NCBI GenBank assembly: GCA_965215765.1
Contig: OZ244118.1
Span: 868,001-932,000, forward strand
Direction of reading: 5' to 3'
Length of the DNA: 64,000 nt
DNA from: G965212025 sp965215765
Lineage (GTDB): Bacteria; Pseudomonadota; Gammaproteobacteria; Poriferisulfidales; Oxydemutatoraceae
This document shows positions 1 through 7,739 of the stretch, piece by piece. Every line of letters starts with the position of its first letter. Positions within the stretch are counted from its first letter, which is position 1. The notes under the pieces were generated by a model. The model had not been told where the DNA came from and did not search any database. It was given only the letters and a program-made list of their open reading frames with translations. The position numbers and the translations under genes are program-made.

Positions 1-184
1 CGGTCAGACGTCCGTAGACATCTGCCATGAAAGATGCGCCTTGCTCGTGTCGCGTAGTGATAAAACGAATGTCACTGCCAAGCAAGACATCCATTACCGC
101 GATGTTCTCTTCTCCTGGTATTCCGAAAATGTACTCAACGCTTTCGTTTTCCAGACATTTGATGAAAAGCTCTGCTCCGTTCAT
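1..184 (-). CDS. Acetolactate-synthase-like TPP enzyme, N-terminal fragment (runs off the window)
   Basis: Only the first 61 codons are inside the window; the gene continues beyond position 1. The reverse strand from ATG 184 reads MNGAELFIKCLENESVEYIF, then a GIPGEEN turn and RHEQGASFMADVYGRLT. This is the TPP-binding N-terminal domain of the acetolactate synthase / pyruvate oxidase superfamily, and the Glu of HEQG is the residue that activates the TPP cofactor. A clear Shine-Dalgarno (AAGGGAG, 6 nt upstream) fixes the start. It resembles the AlsS-like branch more than the biosynthetic IlvB branch, but substrate cannot be judged from 61 residues. It lies 196 bp downstream of a second member of the same superfamily on the same strand. 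Confidence 0.85.
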   Translation of the reverse strand, partial: MNGAELFIKCLENESVEYIFGIPGEENIAVMDVLLGSDIRFITTRHEQGASFMADVYGRLT

Positions 185-380
185 AAGATTCTCCCTTACG
201 TGCAACCTGGCGAAAAGCCGGCAAAATACCTGTCGCAAAAAATAATTTTCTGCCGAACCCGTGCGGGATTATAGCTTGTTTGCTTCTGCGTTGGTGCAAA
301 CAAGCGGGTTCCTGCCTGTAAACAATTTTCCTTGCTGTCCATGCTGGCTTCGTGTGAAAAACACTGCCGACCGGGCAGCA

Positions 381-2231
381 TCAGAACATTTCTGTGCTGG
401 AAATCGGGTCGGTTTCTGTTGGTTCGTCGCGACCGAGTGCTGGTCGCTTTTTGATGTGCTCGCCTGTGATCATCTGGCTGTAGCCTTGCCCAGGGCTGAC
501 CATGGGGTACACGCCGGCATCCCGGTCAATTTTGACTTCCAGGAAAGCGGGTCCGGGAAAATCGACAAAGGCTTTTAACACATCCTGTACTTGCGATTTT
601 TTGTCAATACGTCTGGAGAATTCGAAACCGTCTGCCAGGACTGCCTTCATGAAATCCTTGCGACGCAGGGATTTGTCACTCGCGACAAAGCGTTTTTCAA
701 AAAAGACTTTCTGCCATTGCCGCACCATGCCGTCGCCATCGTTGTTCAACAATAAAATTTTGATTGGCAACTTGTAAGTCGTCACGGTCTCCAACTCCCC
801 AATATTCATGCGCAAGCTGCCATCACCATCAATGTCGTAGACCTGACGCTCGGGGCAGGCAAATTGTGCGCCGATGGCGGCTGGCAAACCAAAACCCATT
901 GTTCCCATGGAGCCCGAAGTCAGCCACGTGCGCGGATGCTCGTAATCCAGATATTGTGCTGCCCACATTTGGTGCTGGCCGACCCCGGTGGTAATGATGG
1001 CATTCCCTTTCAAAAGCCGGTTCAACTCTTCAAGAACGTAGTAGGGCTGAACCAGCTCGCTGTTGTGGTCGTAATTCAGTCTGTGCTGACGCTTCAGCTT
1101 GGCAACATGTTTGTGCCAGGCTGAGAGATCTGAGCGGTGGCCGCCGTCATTGTCCATCAGGATTCGCAGAGCAGGCGCGAGGTTGCCGTGGTAATGCCAG
1201 GTGGTCGTCTTGATTTTATCGATTTCGGCGTGATCGATATCAATGTGCATGATGGCACGTGCATTGGGAGCAAACTTGTCCGGACAACCCGCGACACGGT
1301 CGTCAAACCGTGCCCCCAAAGCAATGAGCAGATCGCAGTCTTCAACCGCGTAGTTGGCATAAGCCGTCCCGTGCATGCCCAGCATGTGCAGGTTGAGGTG
1401 GTGTTTGGTGCTGAAAGTGCTGATGCCCATCAAGGTTGTCACAACGGGAACTTGATAGCGTTCGACAAAACGCCGCACTTCGCTCGCAGCATTGGCATGG
1501 ATCACGCCGCCGCCGAGGTACAGAAGCGGGCGCTTGGCTTGGCTCAAGACTTTGAAAAAGCGTTTGCAATGGGGGACGGTCAGTCGCTTTTTACGCATAT
1601 CTTCCAGGCGGCTGCGGTATCCCTTGAGTTCCATTTCGCCTTTTCCGGTGTAGACGATTTCGCTGGTTTGAATGTCTTTGGGAATATCCACCACCACCGG
1701 ACCGGGGCGCCCGGTGGTGGCAATCTGGAAGGCGGTGCGCAGGATCATTTCCAATTTCCCCGGATCCTTGACCAGGAAAACATGTTTCGCACAGCTGCTC
1801 ATGATGTTGAAAATAGGGGCTTCCTGGAAAGCGTCGGTGCCAATGGCATGGCGTGGTACCTGGCCGCTGATCATCACCACCGGTATCGAGTCAGCCATGC
1901 AATCTCTGATTGGAGTCACGGCATTGGTTGCCCCGGGTCCCGATGTGACCAGGAACACGCCCGGGTTTCCTGAGGCTCGGGCATAGCCGGCCGCCATGAA
2001 CCCTGCGCCCTGCTCGTTGGCAGGTACGACCAGATCCACGGGTGGGCGTGAATCCTTAGGTCCGGAACGCGAATCATTGAATCGAAAGATCGCATCAAAG
2101 GCGGGCAAAATCGCCCCGCCACTGTAGCCGAAAATTGTCTTGACACCGAGATCTGCCAAGGCGTGTACGAGCACATCGGCGCCGCTCATGCGTACGCCCT
2201 CAGCCGGTCTCATTTTTGATTTTGCTGCCAT
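381..2231 (-). CDS. ilvB: Acetolactate synthase large (catalytic) subunit
   Basis: Family function: TPP-, Mg- and FAD-dependent condensation of two pyruvates (or pyruvate plus 2-oxobutyrate) to acetohydroxy acids, the first common step of branched-chain amino acid synthesis, cytosolic. The 616-residue product shows the N-terminal TPP domain with NEQGAGFMAAGYARASG (catalytic Glu), a central domain with GARFDDRVAG, and a C-terminal TPP/Mg motif starting GDGSLRMNIGELE and ending in NN. It is longer than the usual ~570 residues. An alternative ATG at 2189 (MSGADVLVHALADLG) has GAGGG 7 nt upstream, whereas the ATG at 2231 has no obvious ribosome site, so the true start may be 2189. No regulatory subunit gene (ilvN/ilvH) is adjacent. 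The residue before the catalytic Glu is Asn rather than the common His. Whether it is IlvB or IlvI cannot be decided here. Confidence 0.88.
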   Translation of the reverse strand: MAAKSKMRPAEGVRMSGADVLVHALADLGVKTIFGYSGGAILPAFDAIFRFNDSRSGPKDSRPPVDLVVPANEQGAGFMAAGYARASGNPGVFLVTSGPGATNAVTPIRDCMADSIPVVMISGQVPRHAIGTDAFQEAPIFNIMSSCAKHVFLVKDPGKLEMILRTAFQIATTGRPGPVVVDIPKDIQTSEIVYTGKGEMELKGYRSRLEDMRKKRLTVPHCKRFFKVLSQAKRPLLYLGGGVIHANAASEVRRFVERYQVPVVTTLMGISTFSTKHHLNLHMLGMHGTAYANYAVEDCDLLIALGARFDDRVAGCPDKFAPNARAIMHIDIDHAEIDKIKTTTWHYHGNLAPALRILMDNDGGHRSDLSAWHKHVAKLKRQHRLNYDHNSELVQPYYVLEELNRLLKGNAIITTGVGQHQMWAAQYLDYEHPRTWLTSGSMGTMGFGLPAAIGAQFACPERQVYDIDGDGSLRMNIGELETVTTYKLPIKILLLNNDGDGMVRQWQKVFFEKRFVASDKSLRRKDFMKAVLADGFEFSRRIDKKSQVQDVLKAFVDFPGPAFLEVKIDRDAGVYPMVSPGQGYSQMITGEHIKKRPALGRDEPTETDPISSTEMF

Positions 2232-2451
2232 TTATTTGCTTGCGATCAAGCTTTCTTTGTCCTGTAAACAAGCATTAGCTTTCAATCGCAATTGCTCGGC
2301 TCCGCAAAAGTAACACAAAAAACACAGCGTGGCACCCGTGTCATTGCGCGCTGGCGGTGCCATTTATGACTCTGCCGCCTTTTTTCGCTCGTTGAAGCGT
2401 GTCGAAAAAGCTTGCTCGTGCCAGGGCGGATTGATATTGGTGCTTCGGTGG

Positions 2452-3186
2452 CTATGCCGGGATCCCCGCAACCTGATACAAGTGCGACAGGCTTTTTTCA
2501 TCCAGGATCTGGTAAAAGCCGACCGGCCAGTCAAGTTTGAGATGCGCAAAGCGTGTGCGGATCAAGCGGCTCACTTCCAGTCCCTGGGAGTCCCATAGCT
2601 TGCGTACCAAGCGATGGCGGCCTTCTTTCAGCACCACCTGAAACCAGTGGTTGGAGCCATGGCTTATACCATGCGCTTTCACGCTTTCAAAATGGGAGGA
2701 CTTGTGGTCAAGCACCACTCCGTTTTCCAAACGTTGCAAAACCGAGGTGTTGATGGTGCCATGCACCCGTACCAGATACTCTCGCTCAAAACCGGAAGAA
2801 GGATGTGCCAACCGGTTTGCCAGGATGCCGTCTGTACAAAAAATCAGCAAGCCTGATGTGTTGACATCCAGTCTGCCTACCGAGACCCAGCGCCCGGATT
2901 TCGGGGGCGGGAGCAATGAAAAAACCGTTTGCATATCGCCATTGCTACGTTGGCTGACGATCGTGCCCACTGGCTTGTGTAACAGCAGCACTTCCGATTT
3001 CAGCGTTGTACGCAAAGACACCGCTCTGCCATTCAAGACGAGGAGATCAGTGGGCTCAGCGCGGTCACCCAAAGTGGCGACCTTGCCATTGACGCGTACT
3101 TTGCCGGCAGCGAGCAACTCTTCAATCGTGCGGCGAGAGCCAAATCCCTGCGCGGCAAGCAACTTCTGAATCCGTGTCCCTCTCAC
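2452..3186 (-). CDS. rluB: 23S rRNA pseudouridine synthase, RluB/RsuA family
   Basis: The family isomerises a specific uridine in 23S rRNA (U2605 in E. coli numbering for RluB) to pseudouridine. The 244-residue product has an N-terminal S4 RNA-binding domain (RIQKLLAAQGFGSRRTIEEL, residues ~4-50) and a catalytic domain with GRLDVNTSGLLIFCTDG, whose Asp is the nucleophile, followed by the C-terminal EGRHRLVRKLW motif. The start is GTG at 3186, which overlaps the TGA stop of the upstream duplicated fragment (GTGA), so translation is probably coupled. It sits after scpB as in Pseudomonas-like gammaproteobacteria. The assignment to RluB rather than RsuA or RluE rests on this synteny. Confidence 0.88.
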   Translation of the reverse strand: MRGTRIQKLLAAQGFGSRRTIEELLAAGKVRVNGKVATLGDRAEPTDLLVLNGRAVSLRTTLKSEVLLLHKPVGTIVSQRSNGDMQTVFSLLPPPKSGRWVSVGRLDVNTSGLLIFCTDGILANRLAHPSSGFEREYLVRVHGTINTSVLQRLENGVVLDHKSSHFESVKAHGISHGSNHWFQVVLKEGRHRLVRKLWDSQGLEVSRLIRTRFAHLKLDWPVGFYQILDEKSLSHLYQVAGIPA

Positions 3187-3488
3187 TTTCCCCTCGCTGC
3201 GAATGAAAAGACCGTCTGCATATCGCCATCGCTACGTTGGCTGACGATCGTGCCCACTGGCTTGTGTAACAGTAGCACCTCCGATTTCAGCGTTGTACGC
3301 AAAGACACCGATCTGCCAGTCAAGACGAAGAGATCAGTGGGCTCAGCGCGGTCACCCAAAGTGGCGACCTTGCCATTGACGCGTACTTTGCCGGCAGCGA
3401 GCAACTCTTCAATCGTGCGGCGAGAGCCAAACCCCTGCGCGGCAAGCAACTTCTGAATCCGTGTCCCTCTCACTTTCCCCCCGCTGCG
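2914..3488. repeat. Tandem direct duplication of the rluB 5' region (two ~287 bp copies)
   Basis: Copy A (about 2914-3201) and copy B (about 3202-3488) align over their whole length with scattered substitutions and a one-base length difference near the left end. Both begin near AATGAAAA and both end in CACTTTCCCC followed by GCTGCG. The copies abut without spacer, as expected of a direct tandem duplication. Several differences between them show it is not an assembly echo of one sequence. Confidence 0.85.
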
Positions 3489-3578
3489 CAGGTCTGAATT
3501 ATGTGTGACTGCCGCAAAGGCGGGAGTGGGGGCGGGGGAACCGGAAAGAAGAAACGGTGACGAGAGGTGTCTTGTCAA
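3183..3578 (-). pseudogene. Duplicated 5' fragment of rluB
   Basis: This 131-codon frame starts with TTG at 3578 overlapping the scpB stop (TTGA) and ends at 3183 in the GTG start of intact rluB. After about 35 unrelated residues it reads VRGTRIQKLLAAQGFGSRR and continues almost identically to the first ~90 residues of RluB, then stops after FSFAARGK, before the catalytic Asp. It therefore encodes an S4 RNA-binding domain without a catalytic centre. It most simply arose by tandem duplication of the rluB 5' end. It may be a non-functional remnant, but it stays in frame and links scpB and rluB by overlapping codons, so it could still be translated. Confidence 0.8.
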
Positions 3579-4210
3579 TTCAGCGTTTCAGGTGTCGGCT
3601 CAGGTGTCGGCTCAGGTGTCGGCTCAGGTGTCGTCTCGTCAGCAGCAGTTTCCTGGCTCTCAGGAGGGAACAGTTCAGGATGTCCCTTGAGTAACTCCTG
3701 TATTTCTGGCATAGCTGGCAGCTCAGAGAGCGAGCTTACGTTGAAATAATCAAGGAAAGCCTTGGTGGTGCCGTACAGTGCCGGGTAGCCGGGCACTTTC
3801 TTGTGGCCTGTCACGACGATCCAGTTCCGCTCTTCCAGTGTGCGCATGATGCTGCTGCTCAAAGAGACCCCACGGATTTCCTCGATTTTGCTACGCGTAA
3901 CGGGTTGCAAATAGGTAATGATGGCAAGGGTTTCCATCAAGGCGCGGGAGTAACGTTGTGGTTTTTCCTGCCACAATTTGCTGATCCAGGGACTGTACTG
4001 TTCTCGTGTTTGATAGCGAAAGCCTGAAGCGACTTCTTTCAGTTCAAAACTGTGCCCTGCGCAGTCTTCAGCAAGGTCAGCCAATGTCTGCCGGATTTCC
4101 GCTTCCGTGGCACTTTCTTCCAGCAATGTGCGCAGTGTCTTCATACCCAGGGGTTTCTGAGTCACCATCAGCAATGCTTCCAGGATGTTTTTGAGAGCTG
4201 CTTCAGACAT
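3575..4210 (-). CDS. scpB: Segregation and condensation protein B (ScpB)
   Basis: ScpB dimers bind the kleisin ScpA and, with SMC, form the bacterial condensin that compacts and segregates the chromosome. The product (MSEAALKNILEALLMVTQKP) carries two winged-helix domains; typical motifs visible are ALMETLAIITYLQPVTRSKIEEIRGV and the Tyr-Pro-Ala-Leu-Tyr-Gly-Thr-Thr segment near residue 150. The ATG at 4210 lies inside the end of scpA (8 nt overlap) and matches the family start; an upstream frame to 4261 exists but looks like non-conserved extension. The C-terminus ends in a Pro-Glu-Pro-Thr tandem repeat. It is followed by a TTGA overlap with the rluB fragment. Confidence 0.92.
   Translation of the reverse strand: MSEAALKNILEALLMVTQKPLGMKTLRTLLEESATEAEIRQTLADLAEDCAGHSFELKEVASGFRYQTREQYSPWISKLWQEKPQRYSRALMETLAIITYLQPVTRSKIEEIRGVSLSSSIMRTLEERNWIVVTGHKKVPGYPALYGTTKAFLDYFNVSSLSELPAMPEIQELLKGHPELFPPESQETAADETTPEPTPEPTPEPTPETLN
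3589..3636 (-). repeat. Four 12-bp units coding the ScpB Pro-Glu-Pro-Thr tail
   Basis: On the + strand the unit caggtgtcggct occurs four times head to tail, the last copy with one substitution. Read on the minus strand it encodes PEPT repeats at the ScpB C-terminus. Being a multiple of three, copy-number change would keep the frame. Confidence 0.9.
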
Positions 4211-7200
4211 CGAGTCGGTAAAAGCGGATAGGAGCGAAGGGAGCTTCCTGCTCAGTCTCAATCAGTTGGGATTTTGTTAGTTCCAGGATTCCGAGGAACG
4301 CGACAATCAATCCCTTTTTTCCTTCAGATTTTTCAAAGCAATCGTACAGGCTGCCTGTGCTTCCTTCTTTCAGTAGCGCAAGTATCATCGTCATCCGCTC
4401 TCTCGTAGACAACACCGTTTGCGCAACACGGTGTGCCCGCCGGATTGCCCGCCGGCTCAGCGCTTCTCGTAAAGCCGATGGCAATGTCGCCAGCGAAAGT
4501 TCCGGCCTCGGCCGTGCCTCAACTTGCGCTTGTGGTGCCGGTAGTTGCACGACGACGACGTCCCGTTCCTCTCGACACACCATGTCGAGTCTTTCACCGC
4601 ATTTTTTGAAGAGCTTATATTCCAGAAGCCGGCGCATCAGTTCGGCGCGTGGGTCATGTTCTTCTGCTTCTTCTGTCGTTTGCGGCAGCAGCAACCGGGA
4701 TTTGATTTCTGCCAGCCATGCTGCCATTGCCAAGTATTCGGCCAGGAATTCCAGCCCGCATTTGCGGATCATCTTCACGTATTCCATGTATTGCGTGGTG
4801 ATTTTCGAGATCGATAATTCCAGGATGTTCACGACCCGCCTGCGGGTCAGATAGAGCAGCAAATCCAGTGGTCCTTCGAAGGTTTCCAGCAGTACACGCA
4901 TGGATTGGGAAGGGATATAAAGGTCGCTTGGCAGGTTGACAATAGCCTTGCCGTTCACCAATGCAAGCGGAGTCTCGGGAGTTGCGCCTTCTTCAGGCTG
5001 CTTCATCTGTCCGGCAGTCCGATCGCCTGGCAGGTCGGCAATGGTCTTGTCGTTCACCGATGCAAGCGAGGTCTCGGCAGCTGCGCCGTCTTCAGTCTGC
5101 TTCATTTGTCCGGCAGCACGATCGCCTGGCAGGTCGGCAATGGTCTTGCCGTTCACCGATGCAAGCGAGGTCTCGGCAGCCGTGCCTTCTTCAGGTCGCT
5201 TCATCTGTCCGGCAGTCCGATCGCCTGGCAGGCCGACAACAGCCTTGCCGTTCACCGATGCAAGCGAGGCCTCGGCAGCTGCGCTGTCTTCAGTCTGCTT
5301 CATCTGTTCGGCAACCCGATCGCCTGGCAGGTCGGTAATGGTCTTGTCGTTCACCAATGCAAGCGGGGTCTCGGCAGCTGCGCTGTCTTCAGGCTGCTTC
5401 AACTGTTCGGCAGTCCGTTCGCCTGGCAGGTCGGCAATGGTCTTGCCGTTCACCGATGCAAGCGGAGTCTCGGCAGCTGTGCCGTCTTCAGGCCGCTTCA
5501 TCTGTCCGGCAGTCTGCTCGCCTGGCAGGTCGGTAATGGTCTTGCCGTTCACCGATGCAAGCGGAGTCTCGGCAGCCGCGCCGTCTTCAGGCCGCTTCAT
5601 CTGTCCGGCAGTCCGATCGCCTGGCAGGTCAGTAATGGTCTTGCCGTTCACCAATGCAAGCGGGGTCTCGGCAACTGTGCCGTCTTCAGTCGGCTTCATC
5701 TGTTCGGCAGTCCGATCGCTTGACAGGCCGGCAATGGTCTTGCCGTTCACCGATGCAAGCGGGGCCTCGGCAGCAGCGCCGTCTTCAGGTCGCTTTATCT
5801 GTTCGGCAGTCCGACCGCCTGGCTGGTCGGCAATGGTCTTGCCGTTCACCAATGCAAGCGGAGTCTCGGCAGCCGCGCCATCTTCAGGCTGCTTCATCTG
5901 TCCGACAGTCCGATCGCCTGGCAGGTCGGTAATGGTCTTGCCGTTCACCGATGCAAGCGGAGTCTCGGCAGCCGCGCCGTCTTCAGGCTGCTTCATCTGT
6001 CCGGCAGCCCGATCGCCTGGCAGGTCGACAATGGTCTTGTCGTTTACCAATGCAAGCGAGGTTTCGGCAGTTGTGCCGTCTTCAGTCCGCTTCATCTGTC
6101 CGGCAGTCCGATCGCCTGGCAGGTTGACAATAGCCTTGTCGTTCACCAATGCAAGCGAGGTCTCGGCAGATGCGCCGTCTTCAGGCTGCTTCATCTGTCC
6201 GGCAGTCCGATCGCCTGGAAGGTTGGCAGCCGCGCCGTCTTCAGGCTGCTTCATCTGTCCGACAGTCCGCTCGCCTGGCAGGTCGGTAATGGTCTTGCCG
6301 TTCACCGATGCAAGCGGAGTCTCGACATCCGCGTCGTCTTCAGGCTGCTTCATCTGCCCGGCAACCCGATCGCCTGGCAGGTCGGCAATGGTCTTGCCGT
6401 TCACCGATGCAAGCGAGGTCTCGGCAGCCGTGCCTTCTTCAGGTCGCTTCATCTGTCCGGCAGTCCGATCGCCTGGCAGGCCGACAACAGCCTTGCCGTT
6501 CACCGATGCAAGCGAGGCCTCGGCAGCTGCGCTGTCTTCAGTCTGCTTCATCTGTTCGGCAACCCGATCGCCTGGCAGGTCGGTAATGGTCTTGTCGTTC
6601 ACCAATGCAAGCGGGGTCTCGGCAGCTGCGCTGTCTTCAGGCTGCTTCAACTGTTCGGCAGTCCGTTCGCCTGGCAGGTCGGCAATGGTCTTGCCGTTCA
6701 CCGATGCAAGCGGAGTCTCGGCAGCTGCGCTGTCTTCAGTCTGCTTCATCTGTTCGGCAGTCCGATCGCCTGACAGGTCGGTCATGGTCTTGCCGTTCAC
6801 CGATGCAAGCGAGGTCTCGGCATCCGCGCCGTCTTCAGGCCGCTTCATCTGTCCGGCAGTCCGATCGCCTGGCAGGTCAGTAATGGTCTTGCCGTTCACC
6901 GATGCAAGCGGGGTCTCGGCAGATGCGCCGTCTTCAGGCTGCTTCATCTGTTCGACAGCCCGTTCGCCTGGCAGGACGGTCATGGTCTTGCCGTTCACCG
7001 ATGCAAGCGAGGTCTCGGCAGCCGTGCCGTCTTCAGGCTGCTTCATCTGTCCGGCAGTCCGATCGCCTGGAAGGTCGGCAATGGTCTTGCCGTTCACCGA
7101 TGCAAGCGAGGTCTCGGCATCCGCGCCGTCTTCAGGCTGCTTCATCTGTTCGACAGCCCGATCGCCTGGCAGGTCGGCAATGGTCTTGCCGTTCACCGAT

Positions 7201-7739
7201 GCAAGCGGGGTCTCGGCAACTGTGCCGTCTTCAGTCCGCTTCATCTGTCCGACAGTCCGCTCGCCTGGCAGGTCGGTAATGGTCTTGCCGTTCACCGATG
7301 CAAGCGGAGTCTTGGCAGCCGCGCCGTCTTCAGTCCGCTTCATCTGTCCGGCAGTCCGATCGCCTGGCAGGTCGGTAATAGCCTTGCCGTTCACCGATGC
7401 AAGCGAGGTCTCGGCATCCGCGCCGTCTTCAGTCTGCTTCATCTGTCCGGCAGCCCGATCGCCTGGCAGGTCAGTAATGGTCTTGTCGTTCACCAATGCA
7501 AGCGGGGTCTCGGCAGCCGCGCCGTCTTCAGGCTGCTTCATCTGTCCGGCAGTCCGATCGTTTGGCAGGCCGACAACAGCCTTGCCGTTCACCGATGCAA
7601 GCGAGGCCTCGGCAGCTGCGCTGTCTTCAGTCTGCTTCATCTGTTCGGCAACCCGATCGCCTGGCAGGTCAACAACAGCCTTGCCGTTCACCAATGCAAG
7701 CGGGGTCTCGGCAGCTGCGCCGTCTTCAGGCTGCTTCAT
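4203..7739 (-). CDS. scpA: ScpA kleisin with a ~940-residue N-terminal extension of 33-residue repeats
   Basis: The last ~239 residues (from about 4922 down) are a complete ScpA: FEGPLDLLLYLTRRR, the EYLAMAAWLAEIKSRLLLP helix that binds SMC, and a C-terminal winged helix ending IRFYRLDV. ScpA normally totals 240-300 residues; this frame has 1178. The extra ~940 residues are 28 units of a Met-Lys-Gln-Pro-Glu-Asp... repeat plus a partial unit running into the ScpA domain. The ATG at 7739 overlaps the trpS stop (ATGA), the expected operon arrangement, so the repeats lie between the natural start and the conserved domain. An internal ATG at 4901 at the classical ScpA start has no Shine-Dalgarno. 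The repeats are Asp/Glu/Ala/Thr-rich and probably soluble or disordered; their role is unknown. The downstream scpB overlaps by 8 nt. Confidence 0.85.
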   Translation of the reverse strand: MKQPEDGAAAETPLALVNGKAVVDLPGDRVAEQMKQTEDSAAAEASLASVNGKAVVGLPNDRTAGQMKQPEDGAAAETPLALVNDKTITDLPGDRAAGQMKQTEDGADAETSLASVNGKAITDLPGDRTAGQMKRTEDGAAAKTPLASVNGKTITDLPGERTVGQMKRTEDGTVAETPLASVNGKTIADLPGDRAVEQMKQPEDGADAETSLASVNGKTIADLPGDRTAGQMKQPEDGTAAETSLASVNGKTMTVLPGERAVEQMKQPEDGASAETPLASVNGKTITDLPGDRTAGQMKRPEDGADAETSLASVNGKTMTDLSGDRTAEQMKQTEDSAAAETPLASVNGKTIADLPGERTAEQLKQPEDSAAAETPLALVNDKTITDLPGDRVAEQMKQTEDSAAAEASLASVNGKAVVGLPGDRTAGQMKRPEEGTAAETSLASVNGKTIADLPGDRVAGQMKQPEDDADVETPLASVNGKTITDLPGERTVGQMKQPEDGAAANLPGDRTAGQMKQPEDGASAETSLALVNDKAIVNLPGDRTAGQMKRTEDGTTAETSLALVNDKTIVDLPGDRAAGQMKQPEDGAAAETPLASVNGKTITDLPGDRTVGQMKQPEDGAAAETPLALVNGKTIADQPGGRTAEQIKRPEDGAAAEAPLASVNGKTIAGLSSDRTAEQMKPTEDGTVAETPLALVNGKTITDLPGDRTAGQMKRPEDGAAAETPLASVNGKTITDLPGEQTAGQMKRPEDGTAAETPLASVNGKTIADLPGERTAEQLKQPEDSAAAETPLALVNDKTITDLPGDRVAEQMKQTEDSAAAEASLASVNGKAVVGLPGDRTAGQMKRPEEGTAAETSLASVNGKTIADLPGDRAAGQMKQTEDGAAAETSLASVNDKTIADLPGDRTAGQMKQPEEGATPETPLALVNGKAIVNLPSDLYIPSQSMRVLLETFEGPLDLLLYLTRRRVVNILELSISKITTQYMEYVKMIRKCGLEFLAEYLAMAAWLAEIKSRLLLPQTTEEAEEHDPRAELMRRLLEYKLFKKCGERLDMVCREERDVVVVQLPAPQAQVEARPRPELSLATLPSALREALSRRAIRRAHRVAQTVLSTRERMTMILALLKEGSTGSLYDCFEKSEGKKGLIVAFLGILELTKSQLIETEQEAPFAPIRFYRLDV
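4923..7739 (-). repeat. 99-bp tandem repeat array inside scpA (about 28 units)
   Basis: The unit is 99 bp (33 codons), recurring without spacer. Translated units start MK(Q/R)(P/T)EDG and end LPGDRTAGQ or close variants, with LAS/LALVN(G/D)KT in the middle. One unit (about 6175-6245) is cut to 20 residues in frame. Three consecutive units near 5150-5430 recur nearly unchanged near 6370-6660, showing block duplication. Substitutions fall at a few fixed positions (P/T at 4, S/L at 16, G/D at 19). Because of composition and unit length, most other frames across the array are also open, which creates long but spurious opposite-strand ORFs. Confidence 0.95.

Noticed and set aside
4899..4901. Internal ATG as the true ScpA start
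   Set aside because: It matches the normal ScpA N-terminus but has no Shine-Dalgarno, whereas the ATG at 7739 has the expected overlap with trpS; kept only as an alternative.
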